Both the position numbers and the translations under genes were made by a program. The notes below the pieces were generated by a model. That model was not told the DNA's origin, did not search any database, and worked only from the letters and a program-made list of their open reading frames with translations. A stretch of DNA of 10,617 nucleotides from an uncultured Collinsella sp. (GTDB lineage: Bacteria; Actinomycetota; Coriobacteriia; Coriobacteriales; Coriobacteriaceae): positions 1 to 10,617 of the forward strand of contig USEK01000038.1 of assembly GCA_900553705.1 (NCBI GenBank), given 5' to 3'. This document shows, in pieces, positions 1-6,023 of the stretch. Each line of letters begins with the position of its first letter. Within the stretch, counting starts at the first letter, position 1.

Positions 1-1
1 G

Positions 2-169
2 CCGCGCGGCAAGGAGATATATTGCCAGACCGGAGGGGCGCCGTGGGCGGGAATCGCGCACTCCATATTTTGTTCACAAATGAATAGGGCCCTCAGTCGC
101 ATCACTGAGGTTAAAACTGAAGCATTGGCTTCTGATATTGGCGATGACCAGCTGTTTTATGAGTATTGA
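2..169 (+). CDS. Possible C-terminal fragment of an unidentified protein, cut by the left window edge
   Basis: A frame is open from the first bases of the window to a TGA at 167-169, giving about 55 residues that end in ...DIGDDQLFYEY. An internal ATG at 80-82 could start a 29-residue peptide, but no convincing ribosome binding site precedes it, so the stretch is more likely the tail of a gene that begins to the left. The residues are of mixed composition and include a GGAPWAGIAHS stretch, but I recognise no family. A 7-bp inverted repeat (91-97 with 104-110) lies inside the frame. The frame is short enough to be open by chance, so confidence is low. Confidence 0.33.
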   Translation, partial: PRGKEIYCQTGGAPWAGIAHSIFCSQMNRALSRITEVKTEALASDIGDDQLFYEY

Positions 170-278
170 GACATCGGTCATCTCTGGAGCGCTACTTTAC
201 TCCAAAGGCATCAGCTATTTGTTTCCCATCGGTAAAAGGCGGGTTTTGTTCGCCAAGCGTTCTTATATATAGATAGAT

Positions 279-308
279 ACGGGTTCGAACCCGTGCACCG
301 GCAACAAA
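279..308. repeat. 30-bp direct repeat, copy A (T-arm-like palindrome plus tail)
   Basis: These 30 bases recur without mismatch at 458-487, 179 bp away. The unit holds the palindrome CGGGTTCGAACCCG, which looks like a tRNA T-arm, followed by TGCACCGGCAACAAA. In both copies the unit lies beside a hairpin terminator and then a tRNA-Lys 3' end, so it is the outer part of a duplicated block of about 90 bp. To the left of copy A is only the short repetitive TATATATAGATAGATA and unassigned sequence (170-278). Confidence 0.85.
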
Positions 309-336
309 GAAGACGGCCAACCGAAGTTGACCGTCT
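302..336 (-). terminator. Duplicated rho-independent terminator beyond the tRNA-Lys remnant
   Basis: Read on the minus strand, AGACGGTCAAC pairs with GTTGGCCGTCT (11 pairs including one T-G) around a TTCG tetraloop, followed by TCTTTGTTG. It has the same size and arrangement as the terminator after the intact tRNA-Lys (484-514). The inner stem is nearly the same but the outer stem sequence differs, and both outer stems remain fully paired. No intact gene now feeds it; it follows only a 3' tRNA remnant. Confidence 0.7.
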
Positions 337-348
337 CAACAATCTTTG

Positions 349-367
349 GGTGGGCCGTCAGGGGTTC
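349..367 (-). pseudogene. tRNA-Lys 3'-end remnant
   Basis: Nineteen bases are identical to 525-543, the 3' end of the intact tRNA-Lys: from the middle of the T-loop through the acceptor strand, discriminator base and first two C of CCA. The match stops abruptly inside the T-loop, where the three-hairpin element starts. No anticodon arm, D-arm or 5' acceptor strand is present nearby, so this is not a working tRNA. Confidence 0.8.
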
Positions 368-457
368 AGCCTGCTTCGCAGGCGGCCGCTGCGGCGCTTT
401 CGCGCCTTGCGCGCTGCGCTGGCAAACGCTCACGCGTTTACTCAGCTCCGCGCCCCG
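368..457 (-). repeat. Three-hairpin tRNA-associated element, Lys copy
   Basis: A 90-bp chain of hairpins lies between the tRNA-Lys 3' remnant and T-arm-like copy B. In plus coordinates: 369-374 pairs with 378-383 (6 bp, 3-nt loop); 393-397 with 402-406 (5 bp, 4-nt loop); 424-429 with 434-439 (6 bp, 4-nt loop). On the minus strand the loops read GAA, GAAA and GTGA. Linkers GCAAGG and CGCAGC between the hairpins are shared with the Gly copy (9226-9328), as is the order of hairpins. There is no credible coding content. The family is not recognised; the minus strand is assigned because only there are the loops of the stable GNRA/GAA type. Confidence 0.7.
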
Positions 458-487
458 ACGGGTTCGAACCCGTGCACCGGCAACAAA
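458..487. repeat. 30-bp direct repeat, copy B (T-arm-like palindrome plus tail)
   Basis: Identical to copy A at 279-308. It forms the boundary between the three-hairpin element and the terminator of the intact tRNA-Lys. The core GGGTTCGAACCC equals the T-arm core of the adjacent tRNA-Lys (loop TTCGAAC), but the outer stem bases differ, so it is not simply a piece of that gene. Confidence 0.85.
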
Positions 488-514
488 AAAGCGACCAACC
501 GGAGTTGATCGCTT
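484..514 (-). terminator. Rho-independent terminator of tRNA-Lys
   Basis: On the minus strand AAGCGATCAAC pairs with GTTGGTCGCTT (11 pairs, one T-G) around a TCCG loop, followed by TTTTGTTG. It begins about 10 nt past the CCA of tRNA-Lys and is the natural end of that transcript. Confidence 0.85.
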
Positions 515-523
515 TCTATTCCA

Positions 524-599
524 TGGTGGGCCGTCAGGGGTTCGAACCCTGGACCTTGGGATTAAAAGTCCCCTGCTCTGCCAGCTGAGCTAACGGCCC
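524..599 (-). tRNA. tRNA-Lys (anticodon UUU)
   Basis: A complete 76-nt tRNA with encoded CCA (524-526). The acceptor stem GGGCCGT pairs with ACGGCCC (528-534), and the D-arm sequence TAGCTCAGCTGGCAGAGCA is canonical. The anticodon loop CTTTTAA gives anticodon TTT. The T-arm is CAGGG-TTCGAAC-CCCTG and the discriminator base is A. It decodes AAA/AAG lysine codons. A promoter (609-637) and a terminator (484-514) make it a single-gene unit. A 19-base copy of its 3' end lies 176 bp downstream. Confidence 0.97.
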
Positions 600-608
600 G
601 CGGGTGGC

Positions 609-637
609 ATTGTACCACGGTCTGGGACTATTCCCAA
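609..637 (-). promoter_or_regulatory. Promoter of tRNA-Lys
   Basis: On the minus strand TTGGGA (632-637) and TACAAT (609-614) are separated by exactly 17 bp, matching the housekeeping sigma consensus at 4/6 and 5/6 positions. The -10 ends 9 bases before the tRNA 5' end. The -35 region overlaps the last codons of the aminopeptidase gene, so the two genes are packed tightly. Confidence 0.7.
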
Positions 638-1908
638 CTCCATTGGCCGTTCTGGAAAATCACAACTTCACGTCCATCAGGCGTAATGCCCATAATATCG
701 ATGTCGTCCGTGCCGATCATAAAATCGACGTGCGTGCTCGAGACGTTAACGCCATGCTCCAGGAGCTCCTCCTTGGACATGTCATACCCACCCTCGATGC
801 ATTCGGGGAAACCTACACCTAGCGCGAGATGGCAGCTAGCGTTCTCGTCATAGAGCGTATCGTAGAACAGAACACCACTTTCGCGGATCGGCGTGTTCTT
901 GGAAATGAGTGCGACCTCTCCCAGGTGAGCAGCGCCCTCGTCAGTATCGATGATACTTGCGAGCGTTGCCTTGCCCACGCGGGCGTCGTAGTCCACCACG
1001 CGGCCGCCCTCGAACTTAATCCAAAAATCGTCGACCTTATTGCCGTGGTGGATGAGCGGCATGGCAGAGTACACGATACCGTCGGCGCGCATGCGATCGG
1101 GCGAAGTGAAGACTTCCTCGGTGGGAATGTTGGGGAAGAAGGGGTGCCCATCGGGCGTCTTGCCCTTGCCGCCGGCCCACTCGTGACCTTTCGTCATGCC
1201 AATCGTCAGATCGGTTCCATTTGCCGCGGTGTAATGCAGGTAGTCGAAACGATTGTCGTTCAGGAAACGCAGGTTCTTTTCGAATGCGGCGTCATGGAGT
1301 TCCCAGTCGCTCTCTGGGTCCTGGCCATCGGCGCGCGCGGTGTGCAGAATCGCATTCCACAGCTTATAGATTGCAACCTCATCGGCGTCTCCTGGGAACA
1401 CCTCGTGCGCCCAAGCCACGACCGGAGCGCCGGCGATGCACCACGGATTGATGTTGTAATCCAGTCCACGGCGGAAAACTTTGCACTGCGTATTCCTCGC
1501 CTTTGATGCCGCGGCCGGCTTGGCTGGATTGATGCCCTTGAGGGCCGCAGGATCCGCACCCTCGATAAAGACAAAGCAGGCACCATCCTGGGCCAAGGAA
1601 TCCAGCTGCATCCGCTTCCACTCGGGCGTCTGCTCAAAATAGCTTTTCTCGACATGCTCGTACGTAAGCCTCGTCACGGCATCATCGGCCCAAATGACCG
1701 TCACGTGGCCGGCGCCGGCAGCATAGGCCTCCGCGACCACCACGCGCGCAAACGGCGCGCACTCGACCGGAGACTGAACGACGACCTCCTGGCCGGGCTT
1801 GACGTTTACGCCCTTGCGGACGACCAGGCGCGCGTAGTTTTTAATCTTGGGCTCCAGGGCCTTCATGCCCTCCAGAGCCTCTTCGACCGTCAGGGCAGCT
1901 CGAATCAT
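628..1908 (-). CDS. M29-family (thermophilic-type) metallo-aminopeptidase
   Basis: A cytosolic peptidase that would remove N-terminal residues from peptides using two metal ions. Numbering from the upstream in-frame ATG at 1920 (430 aa), landmarks of peptidase family M29 are visible: NIPTEEVF with Glu268/269, HLGEVAL with Glu335, FYDTLYDENASCHLALG with His364, and THVDF with His397 and Asp399. These correspond to the known metal ligands of T. thermophilus AmpT and S. aureus AmpS. Seven residues after His364, where AmpT has a Tyr, this protein has Phe371. I prefer the start at 1908 (426 aa, MIRAALTVEE) because GGAG lies 6 nt before it, while the ATG at 1920 has no such site. The length is near the usual 400-415. 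The gene follows a strong terminator, so it probably has its own weak promoter; a possible -10 TATAGA lies at 1924-1929. Peptide specificity cannot be read from sequence. Confidence 0.93.
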   Translation of the reverse strand: MIRAALTVEEALEGMKALEPKIKNYARLVVRKGVNVKPGQEVVVQSPVECAPFARVVVAEAYAAGAGHVTVIWADDAVTRLTYEHVEKSYFEQTPEWKRMQLDSLAQDGACFVFIEGADPAALKGINPAKPAAASKARNTQCKVFRRGLDYNINPWCIAGAPVVAWAHEVFPGDADEVAIYKLWNAILHTARADGQDPESDWELHDAAFEKNLRFLNDNRFDYLHYTAANGTDLTIGMTKGHEWAGGKGKTPDGHPFFPNIPTEEVFTSPDRMRADGIVYSAMPLIHHGNKVDDFWIKFEGGRVVDYDARVGKATLASIIDTDEGAAHLGEVALISKNTPIRESGVLFYDTLYDENASCHLALGVGFPECIEGGYDMSKEELLEHGVNVSSTHVDFMIGTDDIDIMGITPDGREVVIFQNGQWSWE

Positions 1909-1936
1909 GTGCCACTCCATCTATCTATAGAACAGT

Positions 1937-1967
1937 AAAAAGGCGCGCCGCAAAAACGACGCGCCTT
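1937..1967 (-). terminator. Terminator of the purC-membrane protein operon
   Basis: On the minus strand AAGGCGCG pairs with CGCGCCTT (8 bp, extendable across one mismatch by an inner CG/CG pair around a T-rich loop), directly followed by TTTACTG so that five T close the hairpin. It sits 30 bases past the stop of the upstream gene and before the aminopeptidase start. The plus strand lacks a T-run here, so it acts in one direction. Confidence 0.8.
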
Positions 1968-1997
1968 ATATCTTAGCGATAAGTATGTATGCAAACG

Positions 1998-2573
1998 CTA
2001 CTTCTTCTTGGAGTCCTTCTTGTCCTCCTCGGCAGCCGAACGCTCGATAAGAGCGTTGAGCTTGTTCTCGGACATGCCCTCGGCCTGCGCGCGGTACATG
2101 TTGCGCAGGGGACGAATACGAACGAAGTCGTAGATAAAGTCACCCAGAATGACGACGTAGGACAAAACAATACCGACCATCTGGACGGGGCTGGACACCA
2201 TGCCAGCGGGAGCGAAGTACAGCGAGGCCCAAATTGCCACGACGAGCACCATGCCAATGGCGAGCACAATCCACCAGATGCGACGGCGCTTGGTGTAGTC
2301 CTCGTCCTGCTTGAGGAGGATATTCGACACCGTATAGATGCGGTCCTCCTTGGCGCGCTGCTTAGCCTTGCGGGCGCGCTTCTCCTCTTTAGAGAGGCCC
2401 TCGAGGTTCTCGCCCTTCTCGAGCTCTTTGCGGCGTGCCTTAGACGAAGCCGGCACGACGCGAACGGAGCTCGCTGCTTGGCGGGCGGGCTTAGCAGATG
2501 CGGCAGATTTGCGCGCAACCCCGGTAACTTCGTGGGATTGCGTGCGCTTGTTCGTGGCGCTACGGGTACTCAC
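1998..2573 (-). CDS. Small membrane protein with a basic N-terminal tail, function unknown
   Basis: The product is 191 aa. Residues 1-98 are rich in Lys, Arg, Ser and Ala, with a probable charged helix at about 45-77 (KARRKELEKGE...KEEKRARKAKQRAKE). Two hydrophobic helices follow at about 99-120 and 129-152, then a charged tail ending EEDKKDSKKK. The most likely topology has both ends in the cytoplasm and a short outside loop. The start is GTG, immediately after the purC TAA with no spacer; its AAGGAG lies inside the last purC codons, so translation is coupled. No catalytic motif is visible and I do not recognise the family. Linkage to purC may be only positional. The terminator at 1937-1967 ends the operon. 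Confidence 0.85.
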   Translation of the reverse strand: MSTRSATNKRTQSHEVTGVARKSAASAKPARQAASSVRVVPASSKARRKELEKGENLEGLSKEEKRARKAKQRAKEDRIYTVSNILLKQDEDYTKRRRIWWIVLAIGMVLVVAIWASLYFAPAGMVSSPVQMVGIVLSYVVILGDFIYDFVRIRPLRNMYRAQAEGMSENKLNALIERSAAEEDKKDSKKK

Positions 2574-3461
2574 TTATGCGTTCTCCTTCATGCTTGTGAA
2601 CTGGGAGCCCGTGATGATCTGGAAGGCCTCGCGATAGCGCTCGGACGTGCCATCGATGACCTCGGCGGGCAGGTGCGGGGTCTCCCCCGTCATATCCCAG
2701 TTGGCCTTGAGCCAATTGCGGACGAATTGCTTGTCGTAGCTAGGCTGGATCTTGCCCTCCTCGTAGCTGGCAGCAGGCCAGAAACGGCTGGAGTCGGGCG
2801 TGAGACACTCGTCGATCAGCGTGACCTTGCCATCAATAACACCAAACTCGAACTTGGTGTCGGCAATGATGATGCCACGGGTCGCGGCGTACTCGGCAGC
2901 GGCCTTGTAGATCTTGAGGGAAAGGTCACGAATCTGCGTGGCGATGTCCTCGCCCACGATCTCGCAGCAACGCTCGAACGAGATGTTCTCGTCGTGGTCA
3001 CCGATCTCGGCCTTCGTGGACGGCGTGAACAGCGGCTCAGGAAGCTTGGAAGCCTCGGTCAGGCCCTCAGGCAGCTGGATGCCGCAGACGGTGCCGTTCT
3101 CGTCGTAGGTCTTCTTGCCCGAACCGGTCAGATAGCCGCGGACGATGCACTCGATAGGAATCGTCTGGGCTTTCTTAACCAGCATGGCGCGGCCAGCGAG
3201 GTAGTCACGATACTCAGCAAACTCCTCGGGGAAATCCGCCGGGTCGATGGAAACGAGATGGTTGGGGACGATGTCGGCAAACTTATCGAACCAGAATGCC
3301 GAGATGCGATTGAGTACCTCTCCCTTAAACGGAATCTCGTCGGGAAGAATGAAGTCGAACGCAGAAATGCGGTCGGTGGCGACCATCAGCAGGTTTTCAC
3401 CGGCATCGTAAATATCACGAACCTTGCCACGGGAATCCGGACGACGCTCCATCGTTGTCAC
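2574..3461 (-). CDS. purC: Phosphoribosylaminoimidazole-succinocarboxamide synthase (SAICAR synthetase)
   Basis: Catalyses ATP-dependent joining of aspartate to CAIR to form SAICAR in de novo purine synthesis, in the cytoplasm. Hallmarks are the N-terminal SRGKVRDIY ATP-binding strand, VRGYLTGSG, the family signature around LPEPLFTPSTKAE...HDENIS, and IIADTKFEFG with the metal/ATP-site Asp-Thr-Lys and Glu. At about 295 aa it belongs to the longer type (yeast Ade1-like) rather than the ~240-aa E. coli type. An in-frame GTG exists at 3470, but AAGGAG overlaps it; the same AAGGAG lies 8 nt before the GTG at 3461, which I choose as start. The next gene begins directly after the stop. Its product is the substrate of PurB, encoded about 4 kb upstream. 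I see no purine riboswitch in front of it. Confidence 0.97.
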   Translation of the reverse strand: MTTMERRPDSRGKVRDIYDAGENLLMVATDRISAFDFILPDEIPFKGEVLNRISAFWFDKFADIVPNHLVSIDPADFPEEFAEYRDYLAGRAMLVKKAQTIPIECIVRGYLTGSGKKTYDENGTVCGIQLPEGLTEASKLPEPLFTPSTKAEIGDHDENISFERCCEIVGEDIATQIRDLSLKIYKAAAEYAATRGIIIADTKFEFGVIDGKVTLIDECLTPDSSRFWPAASYEEGKIQPSYDKQFVRNWLKANWDMTGETPHLPAEVIDGTSERYREAFQIITGSQFTSMKENA

Positions 3462-3487
3462 GTGAGTCACTCCTTACCTAAATACGA

Positions 3488-3516
3488 CAGAAATGCGGGT
3501 TCTTTCCCGCATGTTT
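3488..3516 (-). terminator. Hairpin terminator after the histidine kinase gene
   Basis: A perfect 7-bp stem ATGCGGG/CCCGCAT (3493-3499 with 3506-3512) has a 6-nt loop. On the minus strand it is followed by TTTCTG, and on the plus strand by GTTTTCGC, so it could work weakly in either direction. It separates the two-component operon from purC. The T-runs are short. Confidence 0.5.
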
Positions 3517-3570
3517 TCGCAAACTCGGAGCGGCAGGGACGCGGCCCCTCCTTCACCGAATAGCGAAAAG

Positions 3571-5136
3571 CTAGTGCTCCATTGTAGTAGATGCCGCGTC
3601 CGCCGTGTGCTCGCGGGGCAGATGAATTGTAAAAGTCGTACCCTTTCCAAGCTCCGACTCCACGGATATGTAGCCATGGTGACGCTCGACGATCTGCTTG
3701 GTCACGGCGAGGCCAACGCCCAGGCCGCCAGCTTCGCGGGCGCGGCTGGCATCGGCGCGCCAAAACCGCCCGAAGATGCGCGACAGATCGTCCTTGGCAA
3801 TACCGATGCCGGTATCAGAAACGGCAATGCTGACGTGCTTGCGGTCACTGAGCACCGACACCACGACCCAACCGCCCTCGGGGGTGTAGCGCATGGCGTT
3901 GCTCATGAGGTTGATAACACATTGCGTGATCATGTCGGGATCGGCCTCAACGACATCGTCGTGACCCTGGGTCTCGTCCGCAAAACGCAGGCGCAGATCG
4001 CGGTCGACAAACAGGCGCTCCTGGGCATTGACGATGGAACGCACAAAAGGAACCATGTCCACCGGCTCAAGGTTGAGCGGAGCCGTGCTGTTTTCCATGC
4101 GCGACAGGTCGAGCATCTGCTGCACCAGACGAGCCAGGCGACGCGTCTCGGAAGCAACGGTTTCCAAATGCTCATCGTCGGTGGGATACACGCCATCCTG
4201 CATGGCCTCGACCGTTGCGAGCATGGCCATAAGCGGCGTGCGAAGCTCGTGTGCAACGTCTGAGGTCAGGCGCTTCTCGTGTTTCATATCCTTCTCGAGC
4301 GAAGTGGCCATCTCATCGAAGGTCTCACCCAGCTGATCGATCTCGTCATCACCGCGCAGTCCCGTGCGAGCCGACAGGTCGCCGTCACGGATTTGCTTTG
4401 CGGTACTGGTGATGCGATGAATCGGCTTGGTGAGCATGCGCGACACGAGCGATCCGATAACGACCGAAATGCAGATTGCAACAACCGCGGCGAGGGCCAT
4501 GGCGTTAAAGGTCTTCTCCCTAAACGCAGAGTCCGCCTTGGTGAGCAGAGCGTCGGAGCCGATGGCCCACAGCTTTACCTGTCCGACATGCTCGCCGGAA
4601 GACGTTACAATCTCGACGTTAGCAACGCTATCGGAGTCGGTTGGAGCAGACGAGACCGGGCTATGCGATGCCCTCTTGCCGCTCGTGTCGTCGGTCGTAG
4701 CCTGGTTTTCGCGTACATCGGCGGTGGCGCTTGCCGAGGGCCAGGAATCGTCATAAACGATCACGCCCTTTTTATTGACGACCTGCATGCCCAGATCGTC
4801 GGAAACCAAACTCGACGTTGCGACCGTGCGCAGTTCTCCCGCGGTCCAAGAGCCGTTTTCCTCATATGAGGTTGCCAACTTCTCGGCAGCGGAATTTGCG
4901 ATTTCGACGATATTGGAGCGTGTGTAATCCGAAAAGACCGTGCCCCACACAACAGAGACAACGCCCACCAGCACCAATACCGTCATGAGCGATGTCAGAG
5001 CAAAAGCAAGTGCCATGCGCGAGGGATAGCTCATCGTTGGCCGTGAATCGGAACGAGGCGTGTTCCAACTAGCCTTGGAACCCGCCTCGCTCTCCTGCTT
5101 GTGCTTTTGTCCGATTTCAAAGCGCGCAGGTGTCAT
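3571..5136 (-). CDS. Membrane sensor histidine kinase of a two-component system
   Basis: A 521-aa protein with the classical layout: cytoplasmic polar leader (1-40), transmembrane helix about 41-66, extracellular sensor region about 67-208, second helix about 211-233, HAMP (about 235-287), and HisKA with phospho-acceptor His296 in TSDVAHELRTPL. The ATPase domain follows, with N-box Asn413 (NLMSNAMRY), G1 box DTGIGI (441-446), F-box FGRFWR (455-460) and G2 box GGLGVGL (470-476). It autophosphorylates His296 and passes the phosphate to the response regulator encoded just upstream. The sensor region has a low-complexity Ser/Thr/Asp-rich insert (about 133-170), and no ligand can be deduced. The gap after the regulator stop is 11 nt, with the binding site GGGA beside that stop, so the genes are co-translated. 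The 40-residue leader is long; Met35 is an alternative start. All catalytic motifs are intact. Confidence 0.96.
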   Translation of the reverse strand: MTPARFEIGQKHKQESEAGSKASWNTPRSDSRPTMSYPSRMALAFALTSLMTVLVLVGVVSVVWGTVFSDYTRSNIVEIANSAAEKLATSYEENGSWTAGELRTVATSSLVSDDLGMQVVNKKGVIVYDDSWPSASATADVRENQATTDDTSGKRASHSPVSSAPTDSDSVANVEIVTSSGEHVGQVKLWAIGSDALLTKADSAFREKTFNAMALAAVVAICISVVIGSLVSRMLTKPIHRITSTAKQIRDGDLSARTGLRGDDEIDQLGETFDEMATSLEKDMKHEKRLTSDVAHELRTPLMAMLATVEAMQDGVYPTDDEHLETVASETRRLARLVQQMLDLSRMENSTAPLNLEPVDMVPFVRSIVNAQERLFVDRDLRLRFADETQGHDDVVEADPDMITQCVINLMSNAMRYTPEGGWVVVSVLSDRKHVSIAVSDTGIGIAKDDLSRIFGRFWRADASRAREAGGLGVGLAVTKQIVERHHGYISVESELGKGTTFTIHLPREHTADAASTTMEH

Positions 5137-5147
5137 AAGTGATTTCC

Positions 5148-5870
5148 CTATTTCTCGTCCGACTTATCGGTCTTGGCCGGAGCCTCGAAGCGATAGCCGA
5201 CACCATGGACGGTGTAGAGCCACTTGGGCTTCTTGGGATCATCGCCCAGCTTGGCGCGAAGATTCTTCACGTGGCTATCGATGGTGCGCTCATAGCCCTC
5301 AAAGTCATACCCAAGCACTTTCTCGACCAGCTCCATGCGGTTATACACACGGCCGGGATGGCGGGCAAGCGTGGTGAGCAGCTTGAACTCGGAAGCCGTC
5401 AGATCGACTTCCTTGCCCTCGACCAAGATCTTGTGGCCCGAGATATCGATGACCAGATCGCCGAAGTCGAGTACCTCGACGGCGGGCTCGTCGGCCTGAT
5501 GGGCACGGCGGAACAGAGCGCGAACGCGAGCGACGAGCTCGCGCGGCGAGAACGGCTTAATCAGATAGTCGTCGGCGCCGAGCTCAAGACCGATAATACG
5601 GTCCTCGATCTCGCCCTTAGCCGTCAGCATGATGATGGGGACATCCGAGGTATCGCGAATGGTGCGGCAAACGCGCTCGCCGGGGATCTTGGGGAGCATA
5701 AGGTCGAGCACGACCAGGTCGAACTGATGCTTCTCGAACTCCTCGATCGCGGACTGGCCGTCGCCGACGCCCACAACCCAGTAGCCTTCGCGCTCGAGAT
5801 AGGCAGCGACGGCGTCACGGATTGCCTTCTCATCCTCGACCAGCAGAATCTTTTTTGCATCTGAAGCCAT
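5148..5870 (-). CDS. OmpR/PhoB-family response regulator
   Basis: A 240-aa DNA-binding transcription regulator controlled by phosphorylation. The receiver domain carries the acidic pocket (VEDE), phospho-acceptor Asp56 (VVLDLMLP), the switch Thr83 (MLTAKG) and Lys105 (IKPFSP). The C-terminal winged helix ends with TIDSHVKNLRAKLG...YTVHGVGYRF. These features place it in the OmpR/PhoB group paired with HisKA kinases such as the one encoded next. An in-frame TTG exists at 5891, but I choose the ATG at 5870 because AGGGGGG lies 7 nt before it and MASDAKKILLVEDE is the normal family N-terminus. The regulon cannot be read from the window; the regulator may control its own operon. Confidence 0.96.
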   Translation of the reverse strand: MASDAKKILLVEDEKAIRDAVAAYLEREGYWVVGVGDGQSAIEEFEKHQFDLVVLDLMLPKIPGERVCRTIRDTSDVPIIMLTAKGEIEDRIIGLELGADDYLIKPFSPRELVARVRALFRRAHQADEPAVEVLDFGDLVIDISGHKILVEGKEVDLTASEFKLLTTLARHPGRVYNRMELVEKVLGYDFEGYERTIDSHVKNLRAKLGDDPKKPKWLYTVHGVGYRFEAPAKTDKSDEK

Positions 5871-5925
5871 AACACGGCCCCCCTGTCTCAATTAGCTAAG
5901 AACAAGCCCATTTTAACGCACCTGA

Positions 5926-5964
5926 GCCCGCCAGATGCCGCTATGACGCGGCAGCTCGGCGGGC
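5926..5964. other. Long two-part hairpin between the lipoprotein gene and the response regulator gene
   Basis: GCCCGCC (5926-5932) pairs with GGCGGGC (5958-5964). Inside this, TGCCGC (5936-5941) pairs with GCGGCA (5948-5953) around a 6-nt loop, with small bulges between the two helices. It is very GC-rich and has no T-run directly after it on either strand, so it is not a standard intrinsic terminator. It may still end transcription of the lipoprotein unit or act in the leader of the two-component operon. Confidence 0.5.
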
Positions 5965-6023
5965 GGTACTCACAATTACAACGCGTTTATTCCCCTGTTG
6001 GCGCCTTTTTAACCCCTCTAAGC

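Noticed and set aside
279..543. CRISPR array suggested by repeated palindromic units
   Set aside because: There are only two copies of the 30-mer, with a 149-bp gap filled by a terminator, a tRNA stub and hairpins. There are no regular spacers and no cas genes.
293..593. Three overlapping plus-strand frames of 71-88 codons over the tRNA-Lys region
   Set aside because: They run through the repeats, the terminators and the antisense of tRNA-Lys. Peptides such as GVRTLDLGIKSPLLCQLS are well-known false translations of tRNA genes.
829..1506. A 225-codon plus-strand frame
   Set aside because: It lies wholly antisense to the M29 aminopeptidase and shows no recognisable motif.
1989..3563. A 524-codon plus-strand open frame
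   Set aside because: It is the antisense of the membrane protein gene and purC, both strongly supported. The high GC content keeps the opposite frame open; no family resemblance is seen.
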